NCBI GenBank assembly: GCA_050018415.1
Contig: JBEKAB010000002.1
Coordinates: 124,001 to 188,000, forward strand
Source: UBA1161 sp002311745
GTDB taxonomy: Bacteria > Planctomycetota > Phycisphaerae > Tepidisphaerales > Tepidisphaeraceae
Length of the DNA: 64,000 nucleotides
Direction: 5' to 3'
A model generated the notes under the pieces. The model saw nothing but the letters and a program-made list of their open reading frames with translations, ran no database searches and was not told the DNA's origin. The translations under genes and the position numbers were made by a program. This document shows positions 9,058 through 17,181 of this stretch, piece after piece. Position 1 is the stretch's first letter, and each line of letters opens with the position of its first letter.

Positions 9058-9332
9058 AGGAGGGCGGGGAAAACCATATACGGCCCCAAAAGTTTTTCCC
9101 CGCCCTCCCGACACCCTTCCACCCCAATCCTTTTCCCCTCAACCGTCCAGCGTGAAGCCGAATCAGCGTCGCTCGCAGTGACAGAGCGGTGCGCGGCGAA
9201 TTTGCCCAATGACCGTCATGTGGTTCTTCTTTGTGCTGGACGGTTTGAGGGGAAGTGGGAAGAGAGTGGAGGAGGTGCGGGGGAGGCGGGAGAAACACCT
9301 TGGGGCCTTATGGGGTTGCTCCCGCCTCCACC
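9058..9332. repeat. Large imperfect inverted repeat with nested hairpins in the 9001-9420 gap
   Basis: The gap between cusC and the next gene has no convincing coding region. Instead, 9058-9151 is related in reverse complement to 9235-9332. Both arms share GGCCCCAA and CCCCTCAA(A)CCGTCCAGC. Each arm has its own hairpin: a perfect 11-bp stem at 9059-9069/9098-9108 (GGAGGGCGGGG) and another at 9282-9292/9319-9329 (GGAGGCGGGAG). The centre, about 83 bp, is not repeated. It could be a non-autonomous mobile element, a structured RNA or a bidirectional terminator; the sequence alone does not decide. Confidence 0.65.
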
Positions 9333-9420
9333 GCTTTGCATTTCCGCAATTGCATGTCACCAGTTCGCCAAATTCGGCAACACGGGAGAAATAGCGTTTC
9401 ACATTTTCCAGAAGTTAACC

Positions 9421-10614
9421 TTACCCCTCTTTGGCCCCGGCGCAGGCGGTGACTTCGGCTTCGAACAGCAGATCATCCCGGCAGACGTCAGCGGGCACCA
9501 CCAGCCACGGCCACGGCATGTCGCGCCGCTGCTTCTCGAAACCCGCTTCTACTTCAGGCGTCTTGCAATACGCGATGGCTTGCACCACGTCGCTCCTGGA
9601 GCACTGCAAGTCATCGAGCACGGCGTTGATGCAATCGAGGGTCATCCTGATCTGGCCGGCGATGTCGCCGCGATGGCACGTGGCGCCGCTGGGGTCGATG
9701 GCAGCGGTGCCGGAGACATAGACGGTTCGTCCGGCGGGCGTGCAGACGGTGGCGGCGCGGGCGAAGGATGAGCCGTACTCGTAGGCCGATTGCTGTTTGC
9801 CGGCAGCCAGGTGTTTGCAGAGACATTGGGCCTCACCGCGTGGGCAGGGCGTGTTGCCGACGACGGCGATCAGATCCATGAGGCAATCGCCGTTTCCCGC
9901 GGGGGCAACGCCGATACCCGTGCTGGCCGGCAGGCGGACGCCGGAGGTTGGGCTCAACAGTCCGCGGTCGATGAAGTAGCGGCTGCGTGTGTCGTTGAAG
10001 CTTTCGTACCAATCCAGGATGTCGCGCAGGAAGAACCAGGTGCGGGCGATGGAGTCGACGTTCCCGCCGCCCTGCTTGAGGAGGATTTCCGCCTCCGCAA
10101 AGGCGCGGCGGACCTGCGCGGGCCGCGTGCGAGCGCGGCGCGTGGGCAGGCCGCTGGCGGTGATCCAGCGGCAGCCGTTCTGCTCGATCAGCCTGCCGCA
10201 GGGCGTGCCGTCGACGGCCAGCGGGCGCGGCTTTTGGGACACGGCGTGGATCTGCACGCCGCGGATGATCGGTTCGGGCCCGCCGCTCAGCCAGGCCGGG
10301 CTTACGCCGTCGTCCAAGTCTCCGTAGGCTGCGCTGCGCAGCATCTGCAGCATTTCGACGGCGTGGGCGGGGGCGAAGATGCGTTCCTGGGCGATCCGGA
10401 GGCGCTGGGTCGCCAGCGTTCTGCGGATGGCCGCAAAAATCTCATGGCCCTGGCGCTGCAGCGGAAGCTGCGGATCGGGCCGGGCGGTGAGATAGATTTC
10501 TCGCGTCGCCGGCGACTCGACGCCGCTGACGTCGATTTGCACCGGTTGGTTTTTTGTCGGCGGCCGCACCGTGCGCGATAGCGCCTGCGGACCAGTAGCC
10601 CCTGAACGTCGCAT
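9421..10614 (-). CDS. Two-domain RidA/YjgF-like protein (chorismatase-like architecture)
   Basis: A 397-aa protein whose C-terminal third is a RidA/YjgF-type domain, seen in RTVYVSGTAAIDPSG, GDIAGQIRMTLDCINAVL and the final LLFEAEVTACA. The central part, with RTWFFLRDILDWYESFN and LPASTGIG, is reminiscent of the doubled YjgF-like fold of chorismatases such as FkbO/Hyg5 and XanB2. I cannot confirm the chorismatase active site, so pyruvate release from chorismate is only a possibility. The gene starts four bases after the stop of the upstream 2OG-Fe(II) oxygenase, so the two probably form one transcript. The alternative is a deaminase-type Rid protein. Confidence 0.7.
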   Translation of the reverse strand: MRRSGATGPQALSRTVRPPTKNQPVQIDVSGVESPATREIYLTARPDPQLPLQRQGHEIFAAIRRTLATQRLRIAQERIFAPAHAVEMLQMLRSAAYGDLDDGVSPAWLSGGPEPIIRGVQIHAVSQKPRPLAVDGTPCGRLIEQNGCRWITASGLPTRRARTRPAQVRRAFAEAEILLKQGGGNVDSIARTWFFLRDILDWYESFNDTRSRYFIDRGLLSPTSGVRLPASTGIGVAPAGNGDCLMDLIAVVGNTPCPRGEAQCLCKHLAAGKQQSAYEYGSSFARAATVCTPAGRTVYVSGTAAIDPSGATCHRGDIAGQIRMTLDCINAVLDDLQCSRSDVVQAIAYCKTPEVEAGFEKQRRDMPWPWLVVPADVCRDDLLFEAEVTACAGAKEG

Positions 10615-10618
10615 GGAT

Positions 10619-11356
10619 CTAACTCATCACTGGAATCCGGTATCCGTCCGGGTCCTTGCCGCGCACGCGCCGCCACCAGACCTGAAGCGTCGGCACGTTG
10701 ATGGTGATGATGAACAGCTTTCGCAGTTGCTGGGCCGGCGGCTGCAGCGGGCGCACGCCGTGCCAGGAATGCTCCGTCCGCTCGAACAGCAGGCTTCCGT
10801 TGCCGCGCGGGTCGATGGAGGCCGCCACCTTCAGGTCGTCGAACGACGGCCCCGAGTGGGGTTTGTAGCGCCGCTCGTCGTCCAGGATCAGGATGTGCCC
10901 GCCCCAATCCGACTGCCAATCCTCCTCGGTGTTGAAATAGAAGATGTGCGTGGCCCGTTTGCGCCGGGCGTCGCAGTGCGGCGAAACCGAGCAGCCCTGC
11001 CAGGCGTAATACCACTCCATCGTCAAAATGAGCGGCTTGCTGGGAATGTCCAGCATCCGGCGCAGGAAGTTCTCGTACCCTTTTCCATTCAACTCGGCGA
11101 CGAACGTCCGCCACGGCTGGCCCAGCGCCAACGTGGAGTTGTAGTGCAGCAGATACCGGTCATGGTATCCCTGCCCGTGCGCCCGCTTGACTCCGACCAT
11201 CTTCTGAAACGCCTCGACCTCCGGCAGCGTCTGGCGTAGCTCCTCGTAACCTTGGCCAGTCAAGATATTTTGTATATTGACCCACGGATAAGGTTGCCGG
11301 TTGCGGAATGAATCGGCCGTGATCCCCGCCAAAGCGTCGTAATTGAGATAGCTCAT
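10619..11356 (-). CDS. 2OG-Fe(II) oxygenase-like protein
   Basis: A 245-aa soluble protein with the facial-triad pattern of 2-oxoglutarate/Fe(II) dioxygenases: HCD (H127, D129) in SVSPHCDARRKRATHIFYFN and a distal His (H199) in EHSWHGVRPL. R212 in LRKLFIITIN may bind 2-oxoglutarate. The spacing and the intervening WGGHILILDD strand fit the prolyl-4-hydroxylase-like subgroup. The substrate is unknown. It is directly upstream of the RidA-like gene on the same strand with a 4-bp gap, which suggests a shared pathway. No signal peptide is visible. Confidence 0.8.
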   Translation of the reverse strand: MSYLNYDALAGITADSFRNRQPYPWVNIQNILTGQGYEELRQTLPEVEAFQKMVGVKRAHGQGYHDRYLLHYNSTLALGQPWRTFVAELNGKGYENFLRRMLDIPSKPLILTMEWYYAWQGCSVSPHCDARRKRATHIFYFNTEEDWQSDWGGHILILDDERRYKPHSGPSFDDLKVAASIDPRGNGSLLFERTEHSWHGVRPLQPPAQQLRKLFIITINVPTLQVWWRRVRGKDPDGYRIPVMS

Positions 11357-11508
11357 GATGCGCCTCCCGACTCGCGATGAAGTCTTCCAGCTTGCGGCGT
11401 GGACGCCGCCGCGTGAGCTTGTATCCCTGTTTCCTACCGCTCCAATAGCCTATCCAATTTGTGCGATGGTCGCCAGTTTGGCGGCGTGATTTGTCGCCTG
11501 CGCTGCAA

Positions 11509-11580
11509 AGCGGGCGAACGGACTCGAACCGTCAACGTCCTGCTTGGAAGGCAGGTGCTCTACCATTGAGCTACGCCCGC
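11509..11580 (-). tRNA. tRNA-Gly (anticodon TCC)
   Basis: On the minus strand a full cloverleaf can be drawn: acceptor GCGGGCG/CGCCCGC, D stem GCTC/GAGC, anticodon stem CCTGC/GCAGG with loop CTTCCAA (anticodon TCC), and T arm GACGG-TTCGAGT-CCGTT. The discriminator base is T, as expected for glycine tRNAs. CCA is not encoded. It lies downstream of nuoB in the same orientation. Confidence 0.97.
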
Positions 11581-11630
11581 GATGGGCGAACATGGTACTC
11601 AACGCTTGCTGCAAAACCAACCAAAGGGTG

Positions 11631-12200
11631 TTAGATCGCTTTACCGTCCACGGTCAGCCCAGTGGCCATCGGCTGGGCGGCGGGGGAGTAGCTGGGTTCG
11701 ATGGCCAGTTGCAGCGGGCGGCGCTTGCCGTGGGGAGGAAGGCCTTCTTCGTCGATTATCCGCTGAATGGCCATGATCCCTTCGATCAGCGTCTCCGGCC
11801 GCGGCGGGCAGCCCGGAACGTACACGTCCACAGGCATGAATTGGTCGATCCCCTGGATCGTGGCATACGCGTCGAACACCCCGCCCGTGCTGGCGCAGGC
11901 CCCCATGGAAATAACCCACTTCGGCTCCGTCATTTGTTGGTAGATGTGCTGGAGAACCGGCATCATTTTGATGCAGACGCGCCCGGCGACGATCATGAGA
12001 TCGCTTTGCCGCGGGCTGAAGCGCATCGCCTCGGCCCCGAAACGGGCCAGGTCGTACCGGCTGCAGCCGGCGGCCATCAGCTCGATCCCGCAGCAGGCGG
12101 TGGCGAACGGCATCGGCCACAGCGAGCTGCGCCGCGCCCAGTTCACCACCTTCTTGAGCTGGGTCGTCAGGATGTTGTCCGGCAACGTTTGCGTGTCCAT
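11631..12200 (-). CDS. nuoB: NADH-quinone oxidoreductase subunit B
   Basis: A 189-aa complex I subunit that carries iron-sulfur cluster N2 next to the quinone site. The cluster ligands are visible in ATACCGIELMAAGCSRYD (tandem Cys), MGACASTGG and VPGCPPRPE. The length and the core from about 15 to 160 fit the family; the C-terminal 30 residues are an extension. The gene stands alone. nuoA is about 3 kb away on the same strand, with plus-strand genes between, and no nuoC or nuoD follows; tRNA-Gly does. Confidence 0.96.
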   Translation of the reverse strand: MDTQTLPDNILTTQLKKVVNWARRSSLWPMPFATACCGIELMAAGCSRYDLARFGAEAMRFSPRQSDLMIVAGRVCIKMMPVLQHIYQQMTEPKWVISMGACASTGGVFDAYATIQGIDQFMPVDVYVPGCPPRPETLIEGIMAIQRIIDEEGLPPHGKRRPLQLAIEPSYSPAAQPMATGLTVDGKAI

Positions 12201-12320
12201 CCGTCACTCCATCGGCACGTTAGAAGTATAGTGCAACCGTGTGGCGCGATCCAACCGGCGGAATTTCGCGATTCTTTAGACAAAAACCGGGTGTGGGGCG
12301 CTCTTGGTGGGTAGACAACG

Positions 12321-12848
12321 ATGAAGGCATCGCCGGCTAATCCGCTTCTCGCCGCACTGGCGGCCGGTCAGCCGGAGGCGTTCGCCGCCCTGTACGACCG
12401 ATACGGCCGTTCGTTGCTGCGGGCGGCGGGCGTCATGCTCGGCCGCGGCGAGGATGCCCAGGACGCCGTGCAGGATTTGTTCGTCGCTTTGGTCCGATCG
12501 CGGCATCGCTTTTCGTACGTCGAGGATCTGGACGCGTACATCTTTGCGATTTTGCGGCACGCGGTGGGGCGGCGGTTGACGCAGCGACAAAGCGAGCGCC
12601 GGGCGATGCAGCGGTTGGCCTTGATGCCAAGCCAGCGCGGTGCGCCGGCGACGGTTGAGGAGACGGATTTGGACGGGGCCCTGGCGTCGCTGCCCCTGGA
12701 GCAGCGCGAGATCGTGGCGTTGAAGATCGACGCGGACCTGACCTTCGCCCAGATCGCCGAGATTTTGAAAACCAGTCCGAACACCGTTGCCAGCCGGTAT
12801 CGCTATGCGTTGGAAAAATTACGCAACATCCTCAAGGAGTCCCCATGA
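12321..12848 (+). CDS. ECF-type RNA polymerase sigma factor
   Basis: A 175-aa sigma-70-family factor with region 2 (QPEAFAALYDRYGRSLLRAA, EDAQDAVQDLFVAL) and region 4 (LPLEQREIVALKIDADLTFA, followed by a helix-turn-helix ending YRYALEKLR). Regions 1 and 3 are absent, as in ECF factors. Its TGA overlaps the ATG of the next gene (ATGA), which in turn overlaps the third, so the three are probably translated together. The likely role is to respond to a signal relayed by the two membrane proteins. The target promoters are unknown. Confidence 0.9.
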   Translation: MKASPANPLLAALAAGQPEAFAALYDRYGRSLLRAAGVMLGRGEDAQDAVQDLFVALVRSRHRFSYVEDLDAYIFAILRHAVGRRLTQRQSERRAMQRLALMPSQRGAPATVEETDLDGALASLPLEQREIVALKIDADLTFAQIAEILKTSPNTVASRYRYALEKLRNILKESP

Positions 12849-13174
12849 ATTCTGGTGCCTTACCGCCGGAACTGCATGAACTGGAAAGCAGGCTGCGCGG
12901 CCGTTTCAGCCCCGGAGCATCAGCCGATCTGCGCTTTCGCATCATGCACGTCGTCGGATCGGATTTGTCTTTTCAAGCGCAAACATCCTCTGGCCGAACC
13001 AGCGACAGATGGTATTGGGCCGCCATTGCCGCGGCCGGCATCATTGCGATGAATCTCTCTCTGATCGACTCTTCTCGAACAGAATTATCAGGCCGAGCGA
13101 GCATCAGCCAAAGTGTGGTCAATGTTGAACCGATGTGGCGAGTCTCGCCCCTGGAACCGGGAGCGTTCAAATGA
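12845..13174 (+). CDS. Small single-pass membrane protein, candidate anti-sigma factor
   Basis: A 109-aa protein with a soluble N-terminal half and one hydrophobic segment at about 57-71 (WYWAAIAAAGIIAMNLSLI). No known domain is recognisable. Position is the main clue: it overlaps the ECF sigma gene by ATGA, and membrane-anchored anti-sigma factors usually sit there. It lacks an obvious zinc-binding HxxxCxxC motif, so it would not be a ZAS-type anti-sigma. Function is inference from context. Confidence 0.65.
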   Translation: MNSGALPPELHELESRLRGRFSPGASADLRFRIMHVVGSDLSFQAQTSSGRTSDRWYWAAIAAAGIIAMNLSLIDSSRTELSGRASISQSVVNVEPMWRVSPLEPGAFK

Positions 13175-14775
13175 GCTACGCATTGTTATGGATCGAAGTG
13201 CTGATCAGTGCGCTTCTGTGGATGGCACTACTGGCCGCGTGCGTCGCCCGCTTCAAACGCCGTTGGGTGCGGGCGACCTTGATGTCGTTGGCTTCGGCAT
13301 TGCCATTATTGTTTTTTGCCGCGTTGGTTTTCGCGGCGATCATGATTCGATTCAACGCCAAGGTGGAGAACAACTGGTTGGTGTATGCCACGGCCCTCTT
13401 CATCGGCGCAATCGCGGGCCTGGCGGTGATTCTAATTCGGGCGCGCCCGCGCGAAGCGGGCATGGCGCCCAGCGCGATGACCTGGCGGCGCGGGCCGCTG
13501 GCGGCGGCGTGGCTGGTGTCCATCGCGGTGACGGGAATGACGCTCTGGAACATGGACTTAGCCATTCGCGCTCGCGCCAACGTCCTTGCCGTTGAAGCCG
13601 ATGCGCTGTGGCTGGCCACGAGTCCGGCCGTCCCATCGGACGCCCAGAACGCCGCGATTCTCTATGAAAAAGCATTTGCCCGATTACGCGACGACCCGCC
13701 AAGCGATGTGAACAATCCTCCGACCGGAAGCAACTCGACGTTTGATCCGAGAGAGCCCGCGATGATTGCGTTCCTGGCGCGTCAGACCCCAACGCTGGCG
13801 CTTCTGCGGCGAGCCGCCAATATGCCGGCTTGTCGTTTCGATGAAGACTTAACGACTCCGGACATCCAGCAACTGCTGCCAGCGCTCAACGAAGAGCGCG
13901 AAGCGGCGAATGTTCTGGAACTGGACGCCCGCCATGAACTTGCCCAAGGGCATGTGTCCAACGCAATCGCCGATATTGATGCGGTCTTCAAGATGAGCCG
14001 CCATTTTGGTCAGCGGCCGCTGTTGGTTTCTGGATTGATCGCTATCGGCACTGACGCGGCGGCCGCTGTTTGGTTGCAGGAGGCCCTCCCGGCAGTGACC
14101 CGGCGGGAAGACATTGCCGCCCTGAATCTCCAAGCGCTGTCCCCGATCCGGCGGATATTCTGGCGAACGTTCCAAGGAGAGGAGCGATATGGATTAGGTC
14201 TGTTGAGCGGTGTGGGATATGAAGAATTCGGTCTCGCCGGCGCGGCTAACCAACCTGGCTCGCCTTTGGTGCGGGCCATTGGACACAGCCCCCTGTTCCG
14301 CGTGCTCCTTCTTCCCGACGTGCTCGATGGATACCTCCAGCTGATGGACGGGCTCAAGCGGGCGACGCTCGAACCCTATTTCAAGGCCAGGCAACAGCTT
14401 GTCGAGCTTGAAGATTCATATAGTCCCAATGGGCCGCACAGGGGACTTTTCGTCGCGATCATGGCCCCGTCGATGACGCGAACCATTCAGATGGTCGCCC
14501 AAGCCGAGGCAACCGACGCCTGCGCCGAAGTGGCCGTGGCCATGACGCGCTACCGCCTCGACCACGGCGCACTGCCGGCCAAGCTGGAGGACCTGGTGCC
14601 CGGTTATCTCGATGAAATTCCCCTCGATCCATTCGATGGCAAACCCCTGCGATTGGCGGTCAAGCAGGATCAGTGCATCATCTACAGCGTCGGCCCGGAT
14701 GGCAAAGACGACGGCGGGATTCCACTTGATCCGCGTACCAACACTGGCGACGTGCCGTTTGTGCTGAAGAAATGA
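13171..14775 (+). CDS. Large membrane protein of the ECF sigma cluster, unknown function
   Basis: A protein of 534 aa. I chose ATG 13171 because it overlaps the upstream stop as ATGA; an in-frame start at 13135 would be an artefact. The N-terminal about 140 residues hold three or four transmembrane helices (LLWIEVLISALLWMALLAAC and further segments). A long, probably periplasmic helical region follows. The C-terminus reads YRLDHGALPAKLEDLVPGYL then YSVGPDGKDDGG, like pseudopilin-type tails common in planctomycete proteins. A sensor role with the sigma factor is plausible but unproven. Confidence 0.75.
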   Translation: MSYALLWIEVLISALLWMALLAACVARFKRRWVRATLMSLASALPLLFFAALVFAAIMIRFNAKVENNWLVYATALFIGAIAGLAVILIRARPREAGMAPSAMTWRRGPLAAAWLVSIAVTGMTLWNMDLAIRARANVLAVEADALWLATSPAVPSDAQNAAILYEKAFARLRDDPPSDVNNPPTGSNSTFDPREPAMIAFLARQTPTLALLRRAANMPACRFDEDLTTPDIQQLLPALNEEREAANVLELDARHELAQGHVSNAIADIDAVFKMSRHFGQRPLLVSGLIAIGTDAAAAVWLQEALPAVTRREDIAALNLQALSPIRRIFWRTFQGEERYGLGLLSGVGYEEFGLAGAANQPGSPLVRAIGHSPLFRVLLLPDVLDGYLQLMDGLKRATLEPYFKARQQLVELEDSYSPNGPHRGLFVAIMAPSMTRTIQMVAQAEATDACAEVAVAMTRYRLDHGALPAKLEDLVPGYLDEIPLDPFDGKPLRLAVKQDQCIIYSVGPDGKDDGGIPLDPRTNTGDVPFVLKK

Positions 14776-14797
14776 GCTGGTCCCATCGGAGAGCGAA

Positions 14798-15301
14798 GTG
14801 ATCAGGCCCTGCACGCAAGCTGACTTCGAGGCCATCTGGCAAATCATCAACGATGCCGCCCAAGCCTACCAAGGCGTTATCCCGGCCGACCGCTGGCACG
14901 AGCCTTACATGTCGAAGGTCCAGTTGCAGCGCGAGATCGACGACGGCGTGCGGTTCTGGGGATTTGATTCAGACGATGGCCTGCTCGGCGTGATGGGCGT
15001 GCAGGACAAGGGCGAGGTGAATCTCATCCGTCACGCCTACGTCAAGACCGCTCATCGCCGCAAGGGCATCGGGGCGCAGCTTCTTGGCTTTCTCGAATCC
15101 CGCTGCGACAAGCCGATCCTCGTCGGCACCTGGGCCGACGCCCGCTGGGCCGTGTCGTTCTATCAGAAGCACGGCTACCGGCTGCTCGGCACGCAAGAGA
15201 AGAACGCCCTGCTGCGAAAGTTCTGGTCGATCCCCCCGCGCCAAGTGGAAACCTCGGTCGTCCTGGCCAACGCGAAATGGCGAGGCGTTGGACGGCCCTA
15301 A
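14798..15301 (+). CDS. GNAT-family N-acetyltransferase
   Basis: A 167-aa protein with the GNAT fold. The acetyl-CoA pyrophosphate loop is visible in AYVKTAHRRKGIGAQLLGFL, and the last core strand in AVSFYQKHGYRLLG. It starts at GTG 14798, nine bases after the start of a GGAGAG ribosome-binding site. Its last four bases overlap the end of convergent nuoA. The substrate cannot be told; the C-terminal 25 residues are outside the usual domain. Confidence 0.85.
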   Translation: MIRPCTQADFEAIWQIINDAAQAYQGVIPADRWHEPYMSKVQLQREIDDGVRFWGFDSDDGLLGVMGVQDKGEVNLIRHAYVKTAHRRKGIGAQLLGFLESRCDKPILVGTWADARWAVSFYQKHGYRLLGTQEKNALLRKFWSIPPRQVETSVVLANAKWRGVGRP

Positions 15302-15702
15302 TCCCAGCGGAACACGCCCTTGCCCCAGGCGTAGATGTAGGCCACCAGCAGGATCGCGATGAAGACGATCATGCCCATAAGCAGGATCAGGCCGTCGTGT
15401 CCGGTGCCTTCCTGCACGTGCTTGGCGAAGATGCTGGCCCAGGGATAGAAAAAGACGATTTCCACGTCGAAGACCAGGAAGATCATGGCGACGATGTAGA
15501 AGCGGACATTGAATCGTCCCCGGGCGTCCCCGACGGGAACCATTCCGCTTTCGTAGGCCGCTTCCTTGCCCGGCCCCGTGCGCTTCGGGCCGATCCAGAT
15601 CGACAGCGCGATATTGACCACGGCGAAGGCAAGGCCGATCAGGATCAGCAGCACCACCGGCGCCCAGGCGTGCACCGGCGATTCGGATTGAGCCACCAGC
15701 AT
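15298..15702 (-). CDS. nuoA: NADH-quinone oxidoreductase subunit A
   Basis: A 134-aa membrane subunit of complex I with three transmembrane helices. The loop YESGMVPVGDARGRFNVRFY and the helix IFLVFDVEIVFFYPWA are diagnostic. I chose ATG 15702. A longer in-frame reading would add about 27 residues encoded mostly by a dispersed repeat (15750-15782), which does not look like native NuoA. No other nuo gene is adjacent. Confidence 0.93.
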   Translation of the reverse strand: MLVAQSESPVHAWAPVVLLILIGLAFAVVNIALSIWIGPKRTGPGKEAAYESGMVPVGDARGRFNVRFYIVAMIFLVFDVEIVFFYPWASIFAKHVQEGTGHDGLILLMGMIVFIAILLVAYIYAWGKGVFRWD

Positions 15703-15749
15703 CGCCGGGAATCTATTCGCCAATGGACAGAAACGCAACGGCGATGCTG

Positions 15750-15875
15750 AATGACGAATGACAAATGACGAATGACGAATCAAGCTCCAATAACCAATGA
15801 GCAGTGGCTGGGGGCGTATTTCGTCATTCGGTCATTCGAAATTGATTCGTCATTTATCATTTATCATTCGTCATT
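15750..15875. repeat. GAATGAC-family inverted repeat
   Basis: A 33-bp arm at 15750-15782, built from AATGACGAATGACAAATGAC and similar units, is nearly the reverse complement of 15843-15875, with three mismatches. The 60-bp spacer carries further TCGTCATTCGGTCATTCG copies. It occupies the divergent gap between nuoA and the glycosyltransferase gene. This is a low-complexity palindromic element, not a CRISPR: it has no regular spacers. Confidence 0.75.
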
Positions 15876-15900
15876 TTCGTTTTTGGGTAAGATTATCTGC

Positions 15901-17181
15901 ATGGTGCTGGCGGCTCGCGAGATGAGAATCTGCTTGGTCGCCCAGAACGCGTCGCTGAAATTCGGCGGCGAGGCGAGTCTGCCGTGGCTCTGTTTCAAAT
16001 ATCTGCGCCAGCGCGGCGTGGACGTGCATCTGGTGGCGCACGGTCGCACCCGCCAGGAAGTGTTGGCCGGCTTCCCGGGCGACGCCGATCGCCTGCATTT
16101 CGCGCCAGAGACGAGGACCGACCGCCTGCTGTGGCGGATGGGGTCATGGCTGCCCGGAAAAATCGACGCGCAAACTTTCGGCACGGCCCGGCACGTCTTC
16201 AACCAGATGCTGCAGCGCCGCATCGTCCGCCGATTGATCGCCGGCCGCGGCATTCAGCTCGTGCACGAAATGACTCCCGTCTCGCCCAAGCAACTGAGCC
16301 TCATGTACGGCCTGGGTGTTCCGGTGCTGATCGGCCCGCTGGCGGGGGGGATGACCTACCCGCCGGCGTTTTCGTACCTGGAGCCGCGCGGCGCGCGAGC
16401 GGTGGAGGCGGCCGGAAGGGCCCTGGCGCATACGCTTAATCGCATCCTGCCCGGCAAACGCGACGCCGCGGGGCTGATCGTCGCCAACGACCAGGCCCGC
16501 GCGGCTTTGCCGCGCGGCGTGCGGGGGAAAATCTTCCACATCCCGGACGTCGGCGTTGATCTGCGCGTCTGGGACCAGCCGGGCGAGCCGCCAAAGCCGC
16601 AGGGCGGGCGGATCCGCCTGGTCTATCTCGGTCGATTGGCGGATTGGAAGGGCGTTGCATTTCTTTTGGAGGCGATGGCATCGGTCGTGAAACGAGCGGA
16701 TTGCGTGCTGGAGATCCTGGGCGACGGTGAAGAACGGGGGGCCCTGGAAGCGCAGGTTGGGCGATTGAATCTGTCCGACCGCGTGACGTTTTGCGGCTGG
16801 GTGACCGCGGACCAAGCGGCCCGGCGGCTGGGCGGCGCCGACATCTTTGTGATGCCCAGTCTGCACGAAGTCGGCGGCATCGCGATCTTGGAGGCGATGG
16901 CCGCCGGCCTGCCGGTGATCGTGACCGACTGGGGCGGGCCGGCCGTGCACGTGAGCGAGGATTGCGGCATCCGCGTCCGGCCGGATTCTCGCGACGGTTT
17001 TGTCGCCGGCCTGGCCGATGCGGTGCTTCGCCTGGCGCAATCCCCGGACCTGCGTCACCGCATGGGGCAGGCCGGCCGGCGGCGCGTCGCGGCGAATCTG
17101 TACGATTGGAACCAAAAAATCGATTCTCTGCTGGAAATCTACGCCCAGCTGATCGAAGATGCCGCGCGCACATGCAACTGA
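15901..17181 (+). CDS. Glycosyltransferase, GT4-like (GT-B fold)
   Basis: About 426 aa. The N-terminal Rossmann half begins MRICLVAQNASLKFGGEASL. The donor-binding half shows VYLGRLADWKGVAFLLEAM and the ExxxxxxxE-type motif in MPSLHEVGGIAILEAMAAG. It would transfer a sugar from a nucleotide donor to a surface glycan or lipid carrier. The start is ATG 15901, or possibly ATG 15922, seven codons in; the open frame further upstream is repeat DNA. The last ten bases overlap the next gene. Confidence 0.85.
   Translation: MVLAAREMRICLVAQNASLKFGGEASLPWLCFKYLRQRGVDVHLVAHGRTRQEVLAGFPGDADRLHFAPETRTDRLLWRMGSWLPGKIDAQTFGTARHVFNQMLQRRIVRRLIAGRGIQLVHEMTPVSPKQLSLMYGLGVPVLIGPLAGGMTYPPAFSYLEPRGARAVEAAGRALAHTLNRILPGKRDAAGLIVANDQARAALPRGVRGKIFHIPDVGVDLRVWDQPGEPPKPQGGRIRLVYLGRLADWKGVAFLLEAMASVVKRADCVLEILGDGEERGALEAQVGRLNLSDRVTFCGWVTADQAARRLGGADIFVMPSLHEVGGIAILEAMAAGLPVIVTDWGGPAVHVSEDCGIRVRPDSRDGFVAGLADAVLRLAQSPDLRHRMGQAGRRRVAANLYDWNQKIDSLLEIYAQLIEDAARTCN

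Noticed and set aside
15750..15875. Possible CRISPR array or coding N-terminus of nuoA
   Set aside because: Units are degenerate and inverted; the translated extension is unlike NuoA.
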